36,157 bases of DNA from positions 1 to 36,157 of the forward strand of contig SKTA01000071.1 in the NCBI GenBank assembly GCA_007122745.1, given 5' to 3'. How positions within the stretch are numbered: the stretch's first letter is position 1; each line of letters opens with the position of its first letter. Under the pieces are notes generated by a model. The model worked only from the letters and a program-made list of their open reading frames with translations, was not told the DNA's origin and searched no databases. Positions 23,378 through 32,466 of this stretch are shown piece after piece. A program made the translations under genes and the position numbers. This DNA is from Bacteroidales bacterium. GTDB taxonomy: Bacteria; Bacteroidota; Bacteroidia; Bacteroidales; UBA7960.

Positions 23378-25831
23378 ATGCTTATTTCATATAATTGGCT
23401 GAAGAACTACGTGGATTTTAACCTTAGTCCGGAAACATTGTCTGTGTTGTTGACAGACAGCGGCTTGGAGGTAGAGAGTCTTGAAAAACATGAATCCATA
23501 ATGGGAGGCCTCAGGGGCGTTGTGACGGGCCAAGTTTTGACGTGTGAGGCACACCGGCGGGCAGACCGATTGACACTAACCCGCGTTGACACAGGAACAG
23601 GGGAACCCCTTCCTATTGTTTGTGGGGCCCCCAATGTGAAACCCGGCCAAAAAGTTCTTGTGGCCATCGAAGGCACAACATTGTATTTTAACAAAAAGGA
23701 ACTTACCATTAAAGCGGTAAAGATCCGCGGAGAAGAATCCCGCGGGATGATATGTGCGGAAGATGAGCTTGGGCTGGGTGACTCCCACGACGGCATCATG
23801 GTTCTTGCGAAAGACACACCCGTAGGCGTTCCGGCAGCAGAACTTTTTGATGTCTATGAAGACTGGATCTATGAGATTGGACTTACACCCAACCGGATTG
23901 ATGCCGCATCACACATCGGCGCTGCCCGCGATATCGTGGCAGTGATCAACCATCAGAAAAAAAAGAGGGAACAATCAATAAAATGGCCTGACATAACTGG
24001 ATTCAAACCCGATAATGAAAAGCTGACAATACCCGTTACCATAGAGAACCCCGAAGCTTGTCCAAGGTATTCGAGCCTGACAATCAGTGGCGTTACCGTT
24101 AAGGAGTCCCCGGAGTGGCTCAAACAGAAACTGAAAGCCGTTGGTCAGAAACCTATCAACAATGTTGTGGATGTTACCAATTTCGTTTTGCAGGAGGTTG
24201 GACAACCACTACATGCATTTGATCTGGCTGCCATTGAAGGAAATGAAGTTGTTGTCAGGAAGCCCGTGAAAAACACTGTTTTTGAAACCCTGGACGGGGA
24301 AAAGCTTTCGCTTACAGGCCATGACCTGATGATCTGTAATGCAACAGCGTCAATGTGCATGGGTGGGATCCTTGGTGGAATCAAATCGGGCGTAACAGAG
24401 AAAACAACAGATATATTTCTTGAAAGCGCATGCTTTGACCCGGTTACGATAAGAAAGTCGGCCAAGCACCATGGCATCAAAACGGAAGCATCGTTCCGTT
24501 TTGAGCGGGGCAGCGACCCAGAGATTACCCTTTATGCACTAAAAAGAGCTGCACTGCTGATCAGGGAGCTTGCGGGAGGTGAAATATCTTCTGAGGTCAG
24601 TGACATTTATCCGGGAAAGCAAAATCCTGTCGAACTCGACTTGCATGTTGAAGATGTAAACCGCCTCATTGGCAAACAGATACCCTTGGAAGAGATTCGG
24701 TCAATCCTCGAAGACCTCGATTTTAATATACTTTCCGATAATGGAAAGGTCCTGCATGTTTCCGTTCCTTCCTATAGGGTCGATGTTACAAGAACTGCCG
24801 ATGTAGTTGAGGAGATCTTGCGCATCTACGGGTATAACAATGTAGAAATACCCGAGAAGATGAGTGCATCCATCGTGATATCACCGAAACCTGACAAGGA
24901 ATTGTTGCTGAACATGGTGGCAGACCTTCTGACGGCAAGGGGATTTAACGAGATCATGAATAACTCCCTGACAAAAGAAGGCTATTACTCAAAACATGGC
25001 TTTTATCCGGAGCGGCTGGTACATATCGTGAACCCACTTAGTCAGGATCTGAACGTGATGCGGCAAACATTGCTTTTTGGTGGTCTGGAAAGCCTCGTTT
25101 ACAATCTGAACCGAAAAGTCCAAGACATGAAGCTTTATGAGTTTGGAAACACCTATTTCCGTGACCCGGACCGGCCTGATGCCACTTTGCCTCCATATAA
25201 CGAACAGTTATGCCTGGCCATGTTCATGGCAGGTCGATCGCATGCGGAAAGCTGGTATGTTGAAGATAAGGGTCATACCTTTTTTGACTTGAAAGATGCA
25301 GCAGTTGCCGTTTTGAATAAAATGGGCATTTCCGGTGAGATGATCCATATCCGGCAGGATGCTTCAGAATTTCCCTTTGCCTTTTCTTCTGTTCTTATTG
25401 TTGATGACCGTCAAATTGGCAAGATCGGAAAGCTCTATCCCAAAATATTGAAAGATTTTGATGTAAAACAGGATGTTTTTTATGGAGAGCTGGATTGGGA
25501 AGCTGTCATGGCCATTGGGTCGCGCAGAACCCTTGTTTTTGAAGAAGTTCCCAGGTTCCCTGCAGTAAGAAGAGATCTGGCCCTGTTGCTGAATGAAGAT
25601 GTTTCTTTCTCTGACATTGAAACAATTGCTAAACGGACTGAGCAAAAGATGTTAAAGGAGGTCAATCTTTTTGATGTTTACCAGGACGACAAATTGGGGA
25701 AGAACAAGAAGTCTTATGCGGTGAGCTTTCTGTTTCAGGCAGACAAAACCCTGACCGACAAAGAGGTTGACAAGGTGATGAACAAGCTGACAAAAGCTTT
25801 TGAACAGAAACTGTCTGCAGCCATTCGGTAA
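23378..25831 (+). CDS. pheT: Phenylalanyl-tRNA synthetase beta subunit
   Basis: 817 residues, the full length of the bacterial beta chain. It works with the alpha chain (pheS, not in this window) as an alpha2beta2 enzyme that charges tRNA-Phe. Domain order is the family standard: N-terminal MLISYNWLKNYVDF, the EMAP-like tRNA-binding domain (about 40-150; VVTGQVLTCEAHRRADRLTL), the B3/B4 editing domain (about 215-390; VVDVTNFVLQEVGQPLHAFD), B5 (about 405-475), the catalytic-like core, and the C-terminal ferredoxin-fold anticodon-binding domain (about 725-817; VPRFPAVRRDLALLL). Its start ATG lies 26 bp after the coiled-coil protein gene. It converges on the LolC/E-type gene. Confidence 0.97.
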   Translation: MLISYNWLKNYVDFNLSPETLSVLLTDSGLEVESLEKHESIMGGLRGVVTGQVLTCEAHRRADRLTLTRVDTGTGEPLPIVCGAPNVKPGQKVLVAIEGTTLYFNKKELTIKAVKIRGEESRGMICAEDELGLGDSHDGIMVLAKDTPVGVPAAELFDVYEDWIYEIGLTPNRIDAASHIGAARDIVAVINHQKKKREQSIKWPDITGFKPDNEKLTIPVTIENPEACPRYSSLTISGVTVKESPEWLKQKLKAVGQKPINNVVDVTNFVLQEVGQPLHAFDLAAIEGNEVVVRKPVKNTVFETLDGEKLSLTGHDLMICNATASMCMGGILGGIKSGVTEKTTDIFLESACFDPVTIRKSAKHHGIKTEASFRFERGSDPEITLYALKRAALLIRELAGGEISSEVSDIYPGKQNPVELDLHVEDVNRLIGKQIPLEEIRSILEDLDFNILSDNGKVLHVSVPSYRVDVTRTADVVEEILRIYGYNNVEIPEKMSASIVISPKPDKELLLNMVADLLTARGFNEIMNNSLTKEGYYSKHGFYPERLVHIVNPLSQDLNVMRQTLLFGGLESLVYNLNRKVQDMKLYEFGNTYFRDPDRPDATLPPYNEQLCLAMFMAGRSHAESWYVEDKGHTFFDLKDAAVAVLNKMGISGEMIHIRQDASEFPFAFSSVLIVDDRQIGKIGKLYPKILKDFDVKQDVFYGELDWEAVMAIGSRRTLVFEEVPRFPAVRRDLALLLNEDVSFSDIETIAKRTEQKMLKEVNLFDVYQDDKLGKNKKSYAVSFLFQADKTLTDKEVDKVMNKLTKAFEQKLSAAIR

Positions 25832-25866
25832 AAATGGTTTAAGAAATGCATTTTAGGGAAGCGAAT

Positions 25867-27093
25867 TTAGCCCGGTGCCTTATCCATTGACTTCCACATG
25901 TTTTTCAGGGGCAACAACGACGCAAGTAGTCCGATGCAGAAGACTGTAAAGGCTACGAGTATCAGGTCAAGGGCTTTAACCACCACAGGATAGGCATCAA
26001 TGATAAAGGATCCTTCTGCCTGGATGCCAATGATTCCGTATTTCATCTGCAACCACGAAACCAATCCGCCCAGAAGAATGCCTCCCAGCGCACCGCCCAT
26101 GCTGATCAGCACACCTTCCAGCAAAAAAATCCGTTCAATCAGCTTTCGTGATGCCCCCATGCTTCTCAGAACCGAAATGTCTTTCCGCTTCTCAAGCACC
26201 AGCATAGTCAGTGAACCGACAATGTTAAAAGCCGCTATCATCAGAATAAATGAAAGAATGAAAAAAATGGCCCATTTTTCTGAACGCATCACCTTGTAGA
26301 GAAACTCCTGCTGCTGCATGCGGTTTCTGACAACATAATCAGGACCGGCAAGCTCTGCAATGCGGCGATATACTGTTGATATCCGGTATCCCTCTTCTAC
26401 TTCAATAACGATGGAACTTGCTTCGTCATCATACTCCAGAAGGCGTCGCATCAATCGTAAGGGAAGCAATACAAACTCTGCATCCACTTCAGCCTGGACG
26501 GCAAAAATCCCGCAGGCATGGTTTGATGATGTCCGGAATGCCTGGGCAGGAGTCAATCCTGCTGTCCGCCCCCTTGCCGGAATAAAAATTTCAATGGGAT
26601 GCAGCAGGTCATGAATGCTCACATTTAGGATCGAAGCAACACCATTTCCAAGCACCAACAGGTTGCGGTCGTTTTTTTCAAGCTCATAAACCCCTTCTAC
26701 AATCAGCGTATCAACACCGGTGATTTTGTGATACAACGAATCTACACCCCTCAGTCTGACCAAATGTTGCCGTTCGCGATACCTGACCATTCCAGACTCA
26801 TCGAGAACGGCTCCTGCATAAAGAACCCCCTGAACTGAGTTAAGCTCGTCGAGAGGAAACTGTGAAAGTTGGAAAGTCTTTCCCCTCGCAGGGGTGATTT
26901 CAATATCCGCATGAAAAGCATTAAACTGTGTAATGATCAGCTTTTCAAGTCCGTTTGTAACCGACAAGATCACAACAAGCGCCATAGCACCAACACCAAT
27001 GCCAATCATCGACACCAGGGTGATGATGTTGATGGCGTTGTGCTTCTTTTTTGCAAGCAGGTACCGCCACGCTATGTATAACGGAAATCGCAA
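25867..27093 (-). CDS. LolC/LolE-type lipoprotein-releasing ABC transporter permease
   Basis: 408 residues. The N-terminus (FPLYIAWRYLLAKKKHNAINIITLVSMIGIGVG) is typical of LolC/LolE permeases. One membrane helix is followed by a periplasmic MacB-like domain (about 45-260), and a C-terminal FtsX domain has three more helices (about 270-400; FILMIAAFNIVGSLTMLVLEKRKDISVLRSMGAS). LolCDE extracts outer-membrane lipoproteins from the inner membrane. The ATPase (LolD) and any partner permease are not in the window, so it may work as a single-type permease. It is the last gene of an rbfA - methyltransferase - permease operon, 4 bp after the methyltransferase. Confidence 0.92.
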   Translation of the reverse strand: MRFPLYIAWRYLLAKKKHNAINIITLVSMIGIGVGAMALVVILSVTNGLEKLIITQFNAFHADIEITPARGKTFQLSQFPLDELNSVQGVLYAGAVLDESGMVRYRERQHLVRLRGVDSLYHKITGVDTLIVEGVYELEKNDRNLLVLGNGVASILNVSIHDLLHPIEIFIPARGRTAGLTPAQAFRTSSNHACGIFAVQAEVDAEFVLLPLRLMRRLLEYDDEASSIVIEVEEGYRISTVYRRIAELAGPDYVVRNRMQQQEFLYKVMRSEKWAIFFILSFILMIAAFNIVGSLTMLVLEKRKDISVLRSMGASRKLIERIFLLEGVLISMGGALGGILLGGLVSWLQMKYGIIGIQAEGSFIIDAYPVVVKALDLILVAFTVFCIGLLASLLPLKNMWKSMDKAPG

Positions 27094-27097
27094 ATTA

Positions 27098-27922
27098 TTA
27101 AGCTTTAAGGTTTTTTCGAGCCTGCACTAAAAGGCCGGTTCCTTTATTATGTGTTTTTTTTACGTCCCAAAGATTCAGTAGCAGCGCGAAAGGCATCACA
27201 GCCAGATAATAAAACGGCAATAAAAACAAAAATGCCCTGGACTTCCCGAGCATTAACACCGGATACTTCATAGAAATTCGCCATGCAAGGCTTCCCGGCT
27301 TACCATAAGTGTATTTGATGGTTACTTCATTGAAGCCGGCATCAAACAGCTTGGACCGGATATCCTCAGCTGAATACCCATCGCGCACATGCTCCTCAAT
27401 AAACGACCTGTCTCCCTCTTCCATGACATCACTTCCACCCAGATCTGACGGGGTGCTGATTAGTAACATGCCATCACCTTTCATCGATTCGTAAAAATTT
27501 TTAAAAACCTGCCGGTCTTCCTCTATATGCTCCATTACATCAACAGAGAGGATCAGGTCAAACCTGTTGGGATGAACATAATCCACAAGATTTGCGGTCA
27601 TGAAACTAACATTGTTGATCTTTTGTTGCTTGAAAAAAGCATTACAAGACGCTACTTCATCCTTTTTGATGTCAACAGCAGTTATTTGCCACGAGGGGCA
27701 CTTTCTGGCCATTCGCCAGGAATATTGGCCCAGTCCGCTTCCTGCATCAAGAACATGCAACTTCTGATCCCCTTTCCTTGAAAAGCGGTATTTTTTTAAT
27801 GCTTTTCCTACATACCAGCTTCTTAAAAGCAATACATCCAAAAGAAAATAAAACAATTTCCTGGTAAAAGCATGGCGGTCGAACAGCTTGCTTAAAAACT
27901 GTTTTATGGGGTCGTAATGCAT
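27098..27922 (-). CDS. SAM-dependent methyltransferase with C-terminal hydrophobic segment
   Basis: 274 residues. A class I methyltransferase core has the SAM-binding motif I LDAGSGLGQ (58-66) and the later motifs FDLILSVDVMEHIEED and GMLLISTPSDLGG. The C-terminal part contains a strongly hydrophobic run (about 230-252; AFLFLLPFYYLAVMPFALLL), so the enzyme is probably attached to the inner membrane and may act on a lipid, quinone or glycan precursor. The motifs do not identify the substrate. It is the middle gene between rbfA (9-bp gap) and the LolC/E-type permease (4-bp gap). Confidence 0.88.
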   Translation of the reverse strand: MHYDPIKQFLSKLFDRHAFTRKLFYFLLDVLLLRSWYVGKALKKYRFSRKGDQKLHVLDAGSGLGQYSWRMARKCPSWQITAVDIKKDEVASCNAFFKQQKINNVSFMTANLVDYVHPNRFDLILSVDVMEHIEEDRQVFKNFYESMKGDGMLLISTPSDLGGSDVMEEGDRSFIEEHVRDGYSAEDIRSKLFDAGFNEVTIKYTYGKPGSLAWRISMKYPVLMLGKSRAFLFLLPFYYLAVMPFALLLNLWDVKKTHNKGTGLLVQARKNLKA

Positions 27923-27931
27923 GCCGTGAGG

Positions 27932-28267
27932 TTACTTTTTAAGTAAATTCTCTATGTTTTCGATGTAGTCGAGGCTGTCGTCAACAAAAAACCGGAGTTC
28001 AGGAACATGACGCAGCTGGTTCTTTACCCGCATCCCTAATTGACGGCGGATCTCGTTGCGTTTCATGTCAATCAGTTTGATCACCTCTGGTGCATCCTTG
28101 CCAAAAATGCTAAGGTATACCCGTGCAATGGATAAGTCTGCAGTCACATAAACCTTTGTGACTGTTAACATGGCCCCGGGAAACCAGTCTCTGCCGGTGA
28201 TCTGCAATATTTCCCCCAGGTCTTTCTGTATCAGGCGGGAGATGCGTAATTGTCTGTTTGTTTCCAT
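27932..28267 (-). CDS. rbfA: Ribosome-binding factor A
   Basis: 111 residues, a KH-like small protein that binds the 30S subunit and assists 16S rRNA 5' end maturation, mainly in the cold. The N-terminus RQLRISRLIQKDLGEILQ, the central VTKVYVTADLSIARVYLSIF and the C-terminal VPELRFFVDDSLDYIENIENLL are typical of the family. It is the first gene of a three-gene minus-strand operon and diverges from the class I fumarase gene. Confidence 0.95.
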   Translation of the reverse strand: METNRQLRISRLIQKDLGEILQITGRDWFPGAMLTVTKVYVTADLSIARVYLSIFGKDAPEVIKLIDMKRNEIRRQLGMRVKNQLRHVPELRFFVDDSLDYIENIENLLKK

Positions 28268-28272
28268 GGAGG

Positions 28273-28303
28273 CAAAGATACGATTTTTGATGTGGATGTC
28301 GAA
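28273..28303 (-). promoter_or_regulatory. Possible promoter of the rbfA operon
   Basis: On the minus strand TATCTTTG (28280-28273) fits TAnnTTTG, with TTCG (28303-28300) as a 3 of 4 match to the -33 TTTG at 19 bp. It is so close to the ATG at 28267 that the mRNA would be almost leaderless. Confidence 0.4.
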
Positions 28304-28333
28304 TTGTATTATGCCCTGTTGTTTTAAAGATTA

Positions 28334-28365
28334 TTTGGAAATATTATTGGATTATGTTATATTTA
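28334..28365 (+). promoter_or_regulatory. Promoter of the class I fumarase gene
   Basis: TTTG at 28334-28337 and TATATTTA at 28358-28365 are 20 bp apart, the same spacing as the encapsulin promoter. The -7 box matches 5 of the 6 fixed positions of TAnnTTTG. The leader would be about 57 nt. Confidence 0.5.
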
Positions 28366-28428
28366 TGGCATCTAAAAACAATTTTTTTCTAACCAAAACC
28401 ATTTTCCTTCAACCAAAACCATTCATGT

Positions 28429-30048
28429 ATGAAAACTCCGGCATTTTTTTACCAGGATCCTTTTCCAACGGGTGCTGACGAAACCAACTACTATCTGCTG
28501 ACCAAAGATCATGTCTCTACTGAGCAAGTCCTTGGCAAAACCATGCTAAAGGTCGACAAGGAGGGGCTTGAAAAACTTGCCCAGACTGCATTGCGTGACG
28601 CATCTTTTATGCTGCGCACAGAACATATCAAGCAGGTCGCTGCGATTCTGGATGACCCCAAAGCCAGCGAAAATGATAAATATGTGGCATTAACGATGTT
28701 GCGTAATGCTGAAATATCTGCAAAAGGCGTGCTTCCGTTTTGTCAGGATACCGGTACGGCAACCATTATCGGAAAAAAGGGACAGCAGGTATGGACTGGG
28801 GGTGGCGATTCTGAGGCACTTTCAAAAGGGGTTTACAATTTGTTTACTGAAGAAAACCTGCGTTATTCGCAAACCATCCCATTGGATATGTACAAAGAGA
28901 AAAACTCCGGAACAAACCTGCCTGCACAAATTGATCTTTATGCGACGGATGGTTCTGAATACCAGTTCTTGTTTGTTGCAAAAGGGGGTGGGTCCGCAAA
29001 CAAAACCGCTCTCTACCAACAAACCAAAGCATTGCTGAACCCTGAAAAACTGGAGGCCTTTCTTGTCGACAAGTTGAAGTCGCTTGGAACAGCCGCCTGT
29101 CCGCCATACCATGTCGCCTTTGTTGTCGGAGGTACTTCTGCTGAAGCAACACTGAAAACCGTTAAGCTGGCTTCTGCGAAGTACCTGGACAATCTGCCGG
29201 ATTTGGGGAATGAGCATGGCCAGGCATTCCGCGACAGGGAGATGGAGCAAAAAGTCCTGAAAGCTGCCTATAACCTGGGTATTGGTGCTCAGTTTGGAGG
29301 TAAATATTTTGCTTTGGATATCAGGGTAATCCGGTTGCCACGCCATGGAGCTTCCTGTCCGGTAGGAATGGGTGTTTCCTGTGCGGCAGACAGAAACATC
29401 AGGGCAAAAATCAACAAGGATGGTCTTTGGGTTGAAAAACTTGAAGACAACCCGGGACGTTTCATTCCAGAAGAACTTCGCACGGTGGATGATGCAGCAG
29501 GTGCTGTTGAAATCAACCTGGATCAGTCGATGGAGGCAATTCTTGCTGAACTTACAAAGCATCCTGTAGGCACCCGCCTTTCATTGAATGGCACCATCGT
29601 TGTCGGCCGCGATATTGCCCACGCAAAACTGAAAGAACGGCTTGATGAAGGTGAGGGTCTCCCCGAATACATCATAAACCATCCCATCTATTATGCCGGA
29701 CCGGCAAAAACACCGGAAGGAATGCCTTCTGGTTCTTTTGGACCGACCACTGCCGGACGCATGGACTCTTATGTTGATCTATTTCAGCAGCACGGCGGCA
29801 GCAAGGTGATGATTGCAAAAGGAAACCGCAGTCAGGCTGTTACGGATGCCTGCAAAAAATATGGTGGCTTTTACCTTGGCAGCATTGGCGGTCCGGCTGC
29901 CATCCTTGCACAGGAGAACATCAGAAACGTTGAATTACTTGAGTATCCGGAATTTGGGATGGAGGCCATTTACAGGATCCATGTTGAAAAGTTTCCAGCC
30001 TTCATTCTGGTGGATGATAAGGGCAATGACTTCTACAGCATAATCTGA
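28429..30048 (+). CDS. fumA: Class I fumarate hydratase (iron-sulfur type)
   Basis: 539 residues, the single-chain class I fumarase that interconverts fumarate and malate with an oxygen-sensitive [4Fe-4S] cluster. The three cluster cysteines fall at Cys105 (PFCQDTGTATI), Cys224 (TAACPPYH) and Cys318 (GVSCAADRN), the numbering I recall for E. coli FumA. The N-terminal alpha domain and the C-terminal beta domain (VGTRLSLNGTIVVGRDIAHAKL; GPTTAGRMDSYVD; GGFYLGSIGGPAA) are both complete. It lies directly upstream of an unrelated class II fumarase with a strong terminator between. This suggests separately controlled isoenzymes. Confidence 0.95.
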   Translation: MKTPAFFYQDPFPTGADETNYYLLTKDHVSTEQVLGKTMLKVDKEGLEKLAQTALRDASFMLRTEHIKQVAAILDDPKASENDKYVALTMLRNAEISAKGVLPFCQDTGTATIIGKKGQQVWTGGGDSEALSKGVYNLFTEENLRYSQTIPLDMYKEKNSGTNLPAQIDLYATDGSEYQFLFVAKGGGSANKTALYQQTKALLNPEKLEAFLVDKLKSLGTAACPPYHVAFVVGGTSAEATLKTVKLASAKYLDNLPDLGNEHGQAFRDREMEQKVLKAAYNLGIGAQFGGKYFALDIRVIRLPRHGASCPVGMGVSCAADRNIRAKINKDGLWVEKLEDNPGRFIPEELRTVDDAAGAVEINLDQSMEAILAELTKHPVGTRLSLNGTIVVGRDIAHAKLKERLDEGEGLPEYIINHPIYYAGPAKTPEGMPSGSFGPTTAGRMDSYVDLFQQHGGSKVMIAKGNRSQAVTDACKKYGGFYLGSIGGPAAILAQENIRNVELLEYPEFGMEAIYRIHVEKFPAFILVDDKGNDFYSII

Positions 30049-30082
30049 TACCACTGAACATCTTGAGTGAAATGCTTGTTTA

Positions 30083-30110
30083 CCCCGGTAGTTTGCCGGG
30101 GTTTTCATTT
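30083..30110 (+). terminator. Rho-independent terminator after fumA
   Basis: CCCCGG (30083-30088) and CCGGGG (30096-30101) form a 6-bp GC stem with a 7-nt loop, followed by TTTTCATTT. It separates fumA from fumC. Confidence 0.85.
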
Positions 30111-30168
30111 ATTTGCGGCATCCATCATCAGAATATCCTGAAAAACATTGATAACCAAATTCAAAACC

Positions 30169-31548
30169 ATGTACAGAAGAGAACACGACAGCCTTGGGCC
30201 GGTTCAGGTTCCGGCTGATAAATACTGGGGTGCTCAGACCCAGCGGTCGCTGGAGAATTTTCGCATTGGCAGGGAAAAAATGCCCACAGAGATAATTCGC
30301 GCATTTGCACTTTTAAAAAAGGCTGCTGCCATTGTCAATAATAGGATGGGGATACTGGATATCCGTCTGTTAAACCCCGTTATTCAGGCTTGTGATGAAA
30401 TTCTTGAAGGCAAAATGGACGATCATTTTCCCCTGGTTGTATGGCAAACAGGCAGCGGCACCCAAAGCAACATGAATCTGAATGAGGTGATCGCCAACCG
30501 GGCACACGAACTGATGGGTGGCAGCCTCGCTGACAATAAAAAGGAAGTACATCCCAACGACCATGTCAACAAATCCCAATCGTCAAATGACACTTTCCCC
30601 ACGGCAATGCACATTGCAGCGTACACCCTGATTGAGGAACAAACGTTGCCTGCTCTGATAGAGATGAAACAAGCCTTACAGGAACGTTCGAATACATTTC
30701 AGGACGTGGTGAAAATTGGCCGCACACATTTGATGGATGCCACGCCGCTTACCCTGGGACAAGAGTTCTCTGCATTTGCTGCACAATTGGAGTATGGGAT
30801 AAAGGACCTGCAGCATAGTCTGGATCATTTGCGGGAACTTGCTCTTGGTGGCACAGCTGTTGGAACCGGGATCAATGCACCCAAGGGCTTTGATAAAGCT
30901 GTTGCGAATGTGATCGCGGATTTGACACAAAAACCTTTCATAACTGCGCCCAATAAATTTGAAGCGCTCTCGGCACATGATGCAGTTGTTGCAAGCAGTG
31001 GTGCTTTAAAAACAATTGCTGTATCCCTGATGAAAATAGCCAACGATATTCGTTTGCTGGCATCTGGTCCGCGTTGCGGCATCGGGGAGATCACACTTCC
31101 TGCCAATGAACCCGGTAGTTCAATTATGCCAGGAAAGGTCAACCCTACTCAGGCTGAAGCATTGACGATGGTCGCTGCCCAGGTGATCGGCAATGATCTG
31201 GCCATAACCACAGGCGGGATGAACGGGCACTTTCAGCTAAATGTGTTCAAGCCCATGATGATTTATAACCTTTTGCAATCGGCGCAATTGATTGCGGATG
31301 CCTGTAACAGCTTTACTGATAAATGTGTTGTGGGTATAAAAGCCAACAGGGAACAGATCAGTAAGCATCTGCAAAACTCGCTGATGCTGGTAACAGCGCT
31401 AAATACGCACATAGGCTACGACAAGGCAGCAAAAATTGCAAAGAAAGCTTATGAAGAAAACATCAGTTTAAGGGAGGCGGCACTTGGTCTTGGACTTGTG
31501 TCAGGAGAGGACTTCGAGCGTTGGGTCAATCCGACGGACATGTTATAA
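30169..31548 (+). CDS. fumC: Class II fumarate hydratase
   Basis: 459 residues from the ATG at 30169; an upstream TTG would add seven residues but lacks support. It belongs to the fumarase/aspartase superfamily and needs no iron. The N-terminus (REHDSLGPVQVPADKYWGAQ) and WQTGSGTQSNMN, HPNDHVNKSQSSNDTFP and the signature loop GSSIMPGKVNPTQ (about 316-328) fit fumarase C rather than aspartase. It should work in the TCA cycle alongside the iron-sulfur fumarase just upstream, and would remain active under oxidants or low iron. I see no good promoter between the terminator at 30110 and the start, although TTTG occurs at 30112-30115. It is followed by a symmetric terminator shared with gldN. Confidence 0.93.
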   Translation: MYRREHDSLGPVQVPADKYWGAQTQRSLENFRIGREKMPTEIIRAFALLKKAAAIVNNRMGILDIRLLNPVIQACDEILEGKMDDHFPLVVWQTGSGTQSNMNLNEVIANRAHELMGGSLADNKKEVHPNDHVNKSQSSNDTFPTAMHIAAYTLIEEQTLPALIEMKQALQERSNTFQDVVKIGRTHLMDATPLTLGQEFSAFAAQLEYGIKDLQHSLDHLRELALGGTAVGTGINAPKGFDKAVANVIADLTQKPFITAPNKFEALSAHDAVVASSGALKTIAVSLMKIANDIRLLASGPRCGIGEITLPANEPGSSIMPGKVNPTQAEALTMVAAQVIGNDLAITTGGMNGHFQLNVFKPMMIYNLLQSAQLIADACNSFTDKCVVGIKANREQISKHLQNSLMLVTALNTHIGYDKAAKIAKKAYEENISLREAALGLGLVSGEDFERWVNPTDML

Positions 31549-31574
31549 AAAAAGGGGCAAACGCCCCCTTTTTT
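31549..31574. terminator. Bidirectional terminator between fumC and gldN
   Basis: GGGGC (31554-31558) and GCCCC (31563-31567) form a stem with an AAAC loop. An A run lies upstream and a T run downstream, so it can terminate fumC on the plus strand and the gldKLMN operon on the minus strand. Confidence 0.8.
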
Positions 31575-31589
31575 ATTTCGTTCTCTGGA

Positions 31590-32438
31590 TCAATAGTGCC
31601 AGAGATCAATTTCCATGTTCCTGATCCTTTCCTTGATCCTTTCTGCTTCAAGCAGCCGTTCTACAGGATCTTCAATATATTCGCTGATAACCCTGTTGTC
31701 GGGTCTGTCTTCCCTGTAGATTGTAGCATTGAAGAAACGACGAATAAATATATCGTCAAATGACATTAGCTGGCTGCTGTTATGCACATTATAAACAGGC
31801 GCTATGGCTAATATCGGTCTGGCTTCCTCAAAGGGGATCCAAAAGAGTGGCTCCTGTACGTTTGTCAATTGACCGGTTACCTCATCTCTGTCAAGCATGG
31901 CAGGTGATAAACCTATAATTCGCACATCCAGCTTGCCTCTTCTTTTATCTATAAACCATTCCTCTTTAATTCTGATAATATAGACATCTGTGGTTGAGAA
32001 GGGTACCATTTCAGTAATTTCCACACCTTCAACAACATAAGTGAAGGGTCTTGCCAGGTCTTCAAACAACCTTTCAGGATCCAGTGGTTCTTCCTGAAAG
32101 CTTTCGTCATCAATGCCATATGCCCTGATCTCACCGGCAAGGATCGCCTCCTTCAAAATCTGCATCAGGCTTTTGTAGTCACCGGAGGGGGTTTCCGGAA
32201 AATAAAGAACCTGGTTCATCCTTTCGCGAAGGTCAATCCGCTGCCATACCCTGAGTGACCAAATGACGTCTGCCTCCCTTACATAAGGGAGTTCTATCGG
32301 CCCCCTTTCATGAATCGCCCTTCTTTCATAAAAACCGTCTCTTGGAGGTGGCGGAGCTTCTTCCGGGACAACCTGGCCATGAGCCTGCGGGATCATTAGC
32401 ATACTTATAATGGGCAATAATATCAAAAACTTTATCAT
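31590..32438 (-). CDS. gldN: GldN/PorN, type IX secretion and gliding core protein
   Basis: 282 residues from the ATG at 32438. This start is chosen because GGAGG lies 8 nt upstream and a signal peptide follows at once (MIKFLILLPIISMLMIPQAHG); an in-frame ATG 15 nt earlier is less likely. The mature part has the GldN features RAIHERGPIELPYVREADVIW, KRVW-like VWQRIDLRERMNQVLYFPE and YIIRIKEEWFIDKRRGKLDVR. GldN forms a periplasmic ring with the outer-membrane lipoprotein GldK and contacts GldM. It is the last gene of the operon, 28 bp after gldM, and ends at the bidirectional terminator. Confidence 0.95.
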   Translation of the reverse strand: MIKFLILLPIISMLMIPQAHGQVVPEEAPPPPRDGFYERRAIHERGPIELPYVREADVIWSLRVWQRIDLRERMNQVLYFPETPSGDYKSLMQILKEAILAGEIRAYGIDDESFQEEPLDPERLFEDLARPFTYVVEGVEITEMVPFSTTDVYIIRIKEEWFIDKRRGKLDVRIIGLSPAMLDRDEVTGQLTNVQEPLFWIPFEEARPILAIAPVYNVHNSSQLMSFDDIFIRRFFNATIYREDRPDNRVISEYIEDPVERLLEAERIKERIRNMEIDLWHY

Positions 32439-32466
32439 ATGGATATCCTCCATGGATTAAAAATGA

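Noticed and set aside
28822..29562. 246-codon open frame on the minus strand
   Set aside because: It lies wholly inside the well-supported class I fumarase gene on the other strand and shows no coherent protein family or signal.
30169..31548. Aspartate ammonia-lyase as an alternative to fumarase C
   Set aside because: The N-terminal VPADKYWGAQTQRS and HPNDHVNKSQSSNDTFPTA stretches fit fumarase C; aspartases differ at these sites.
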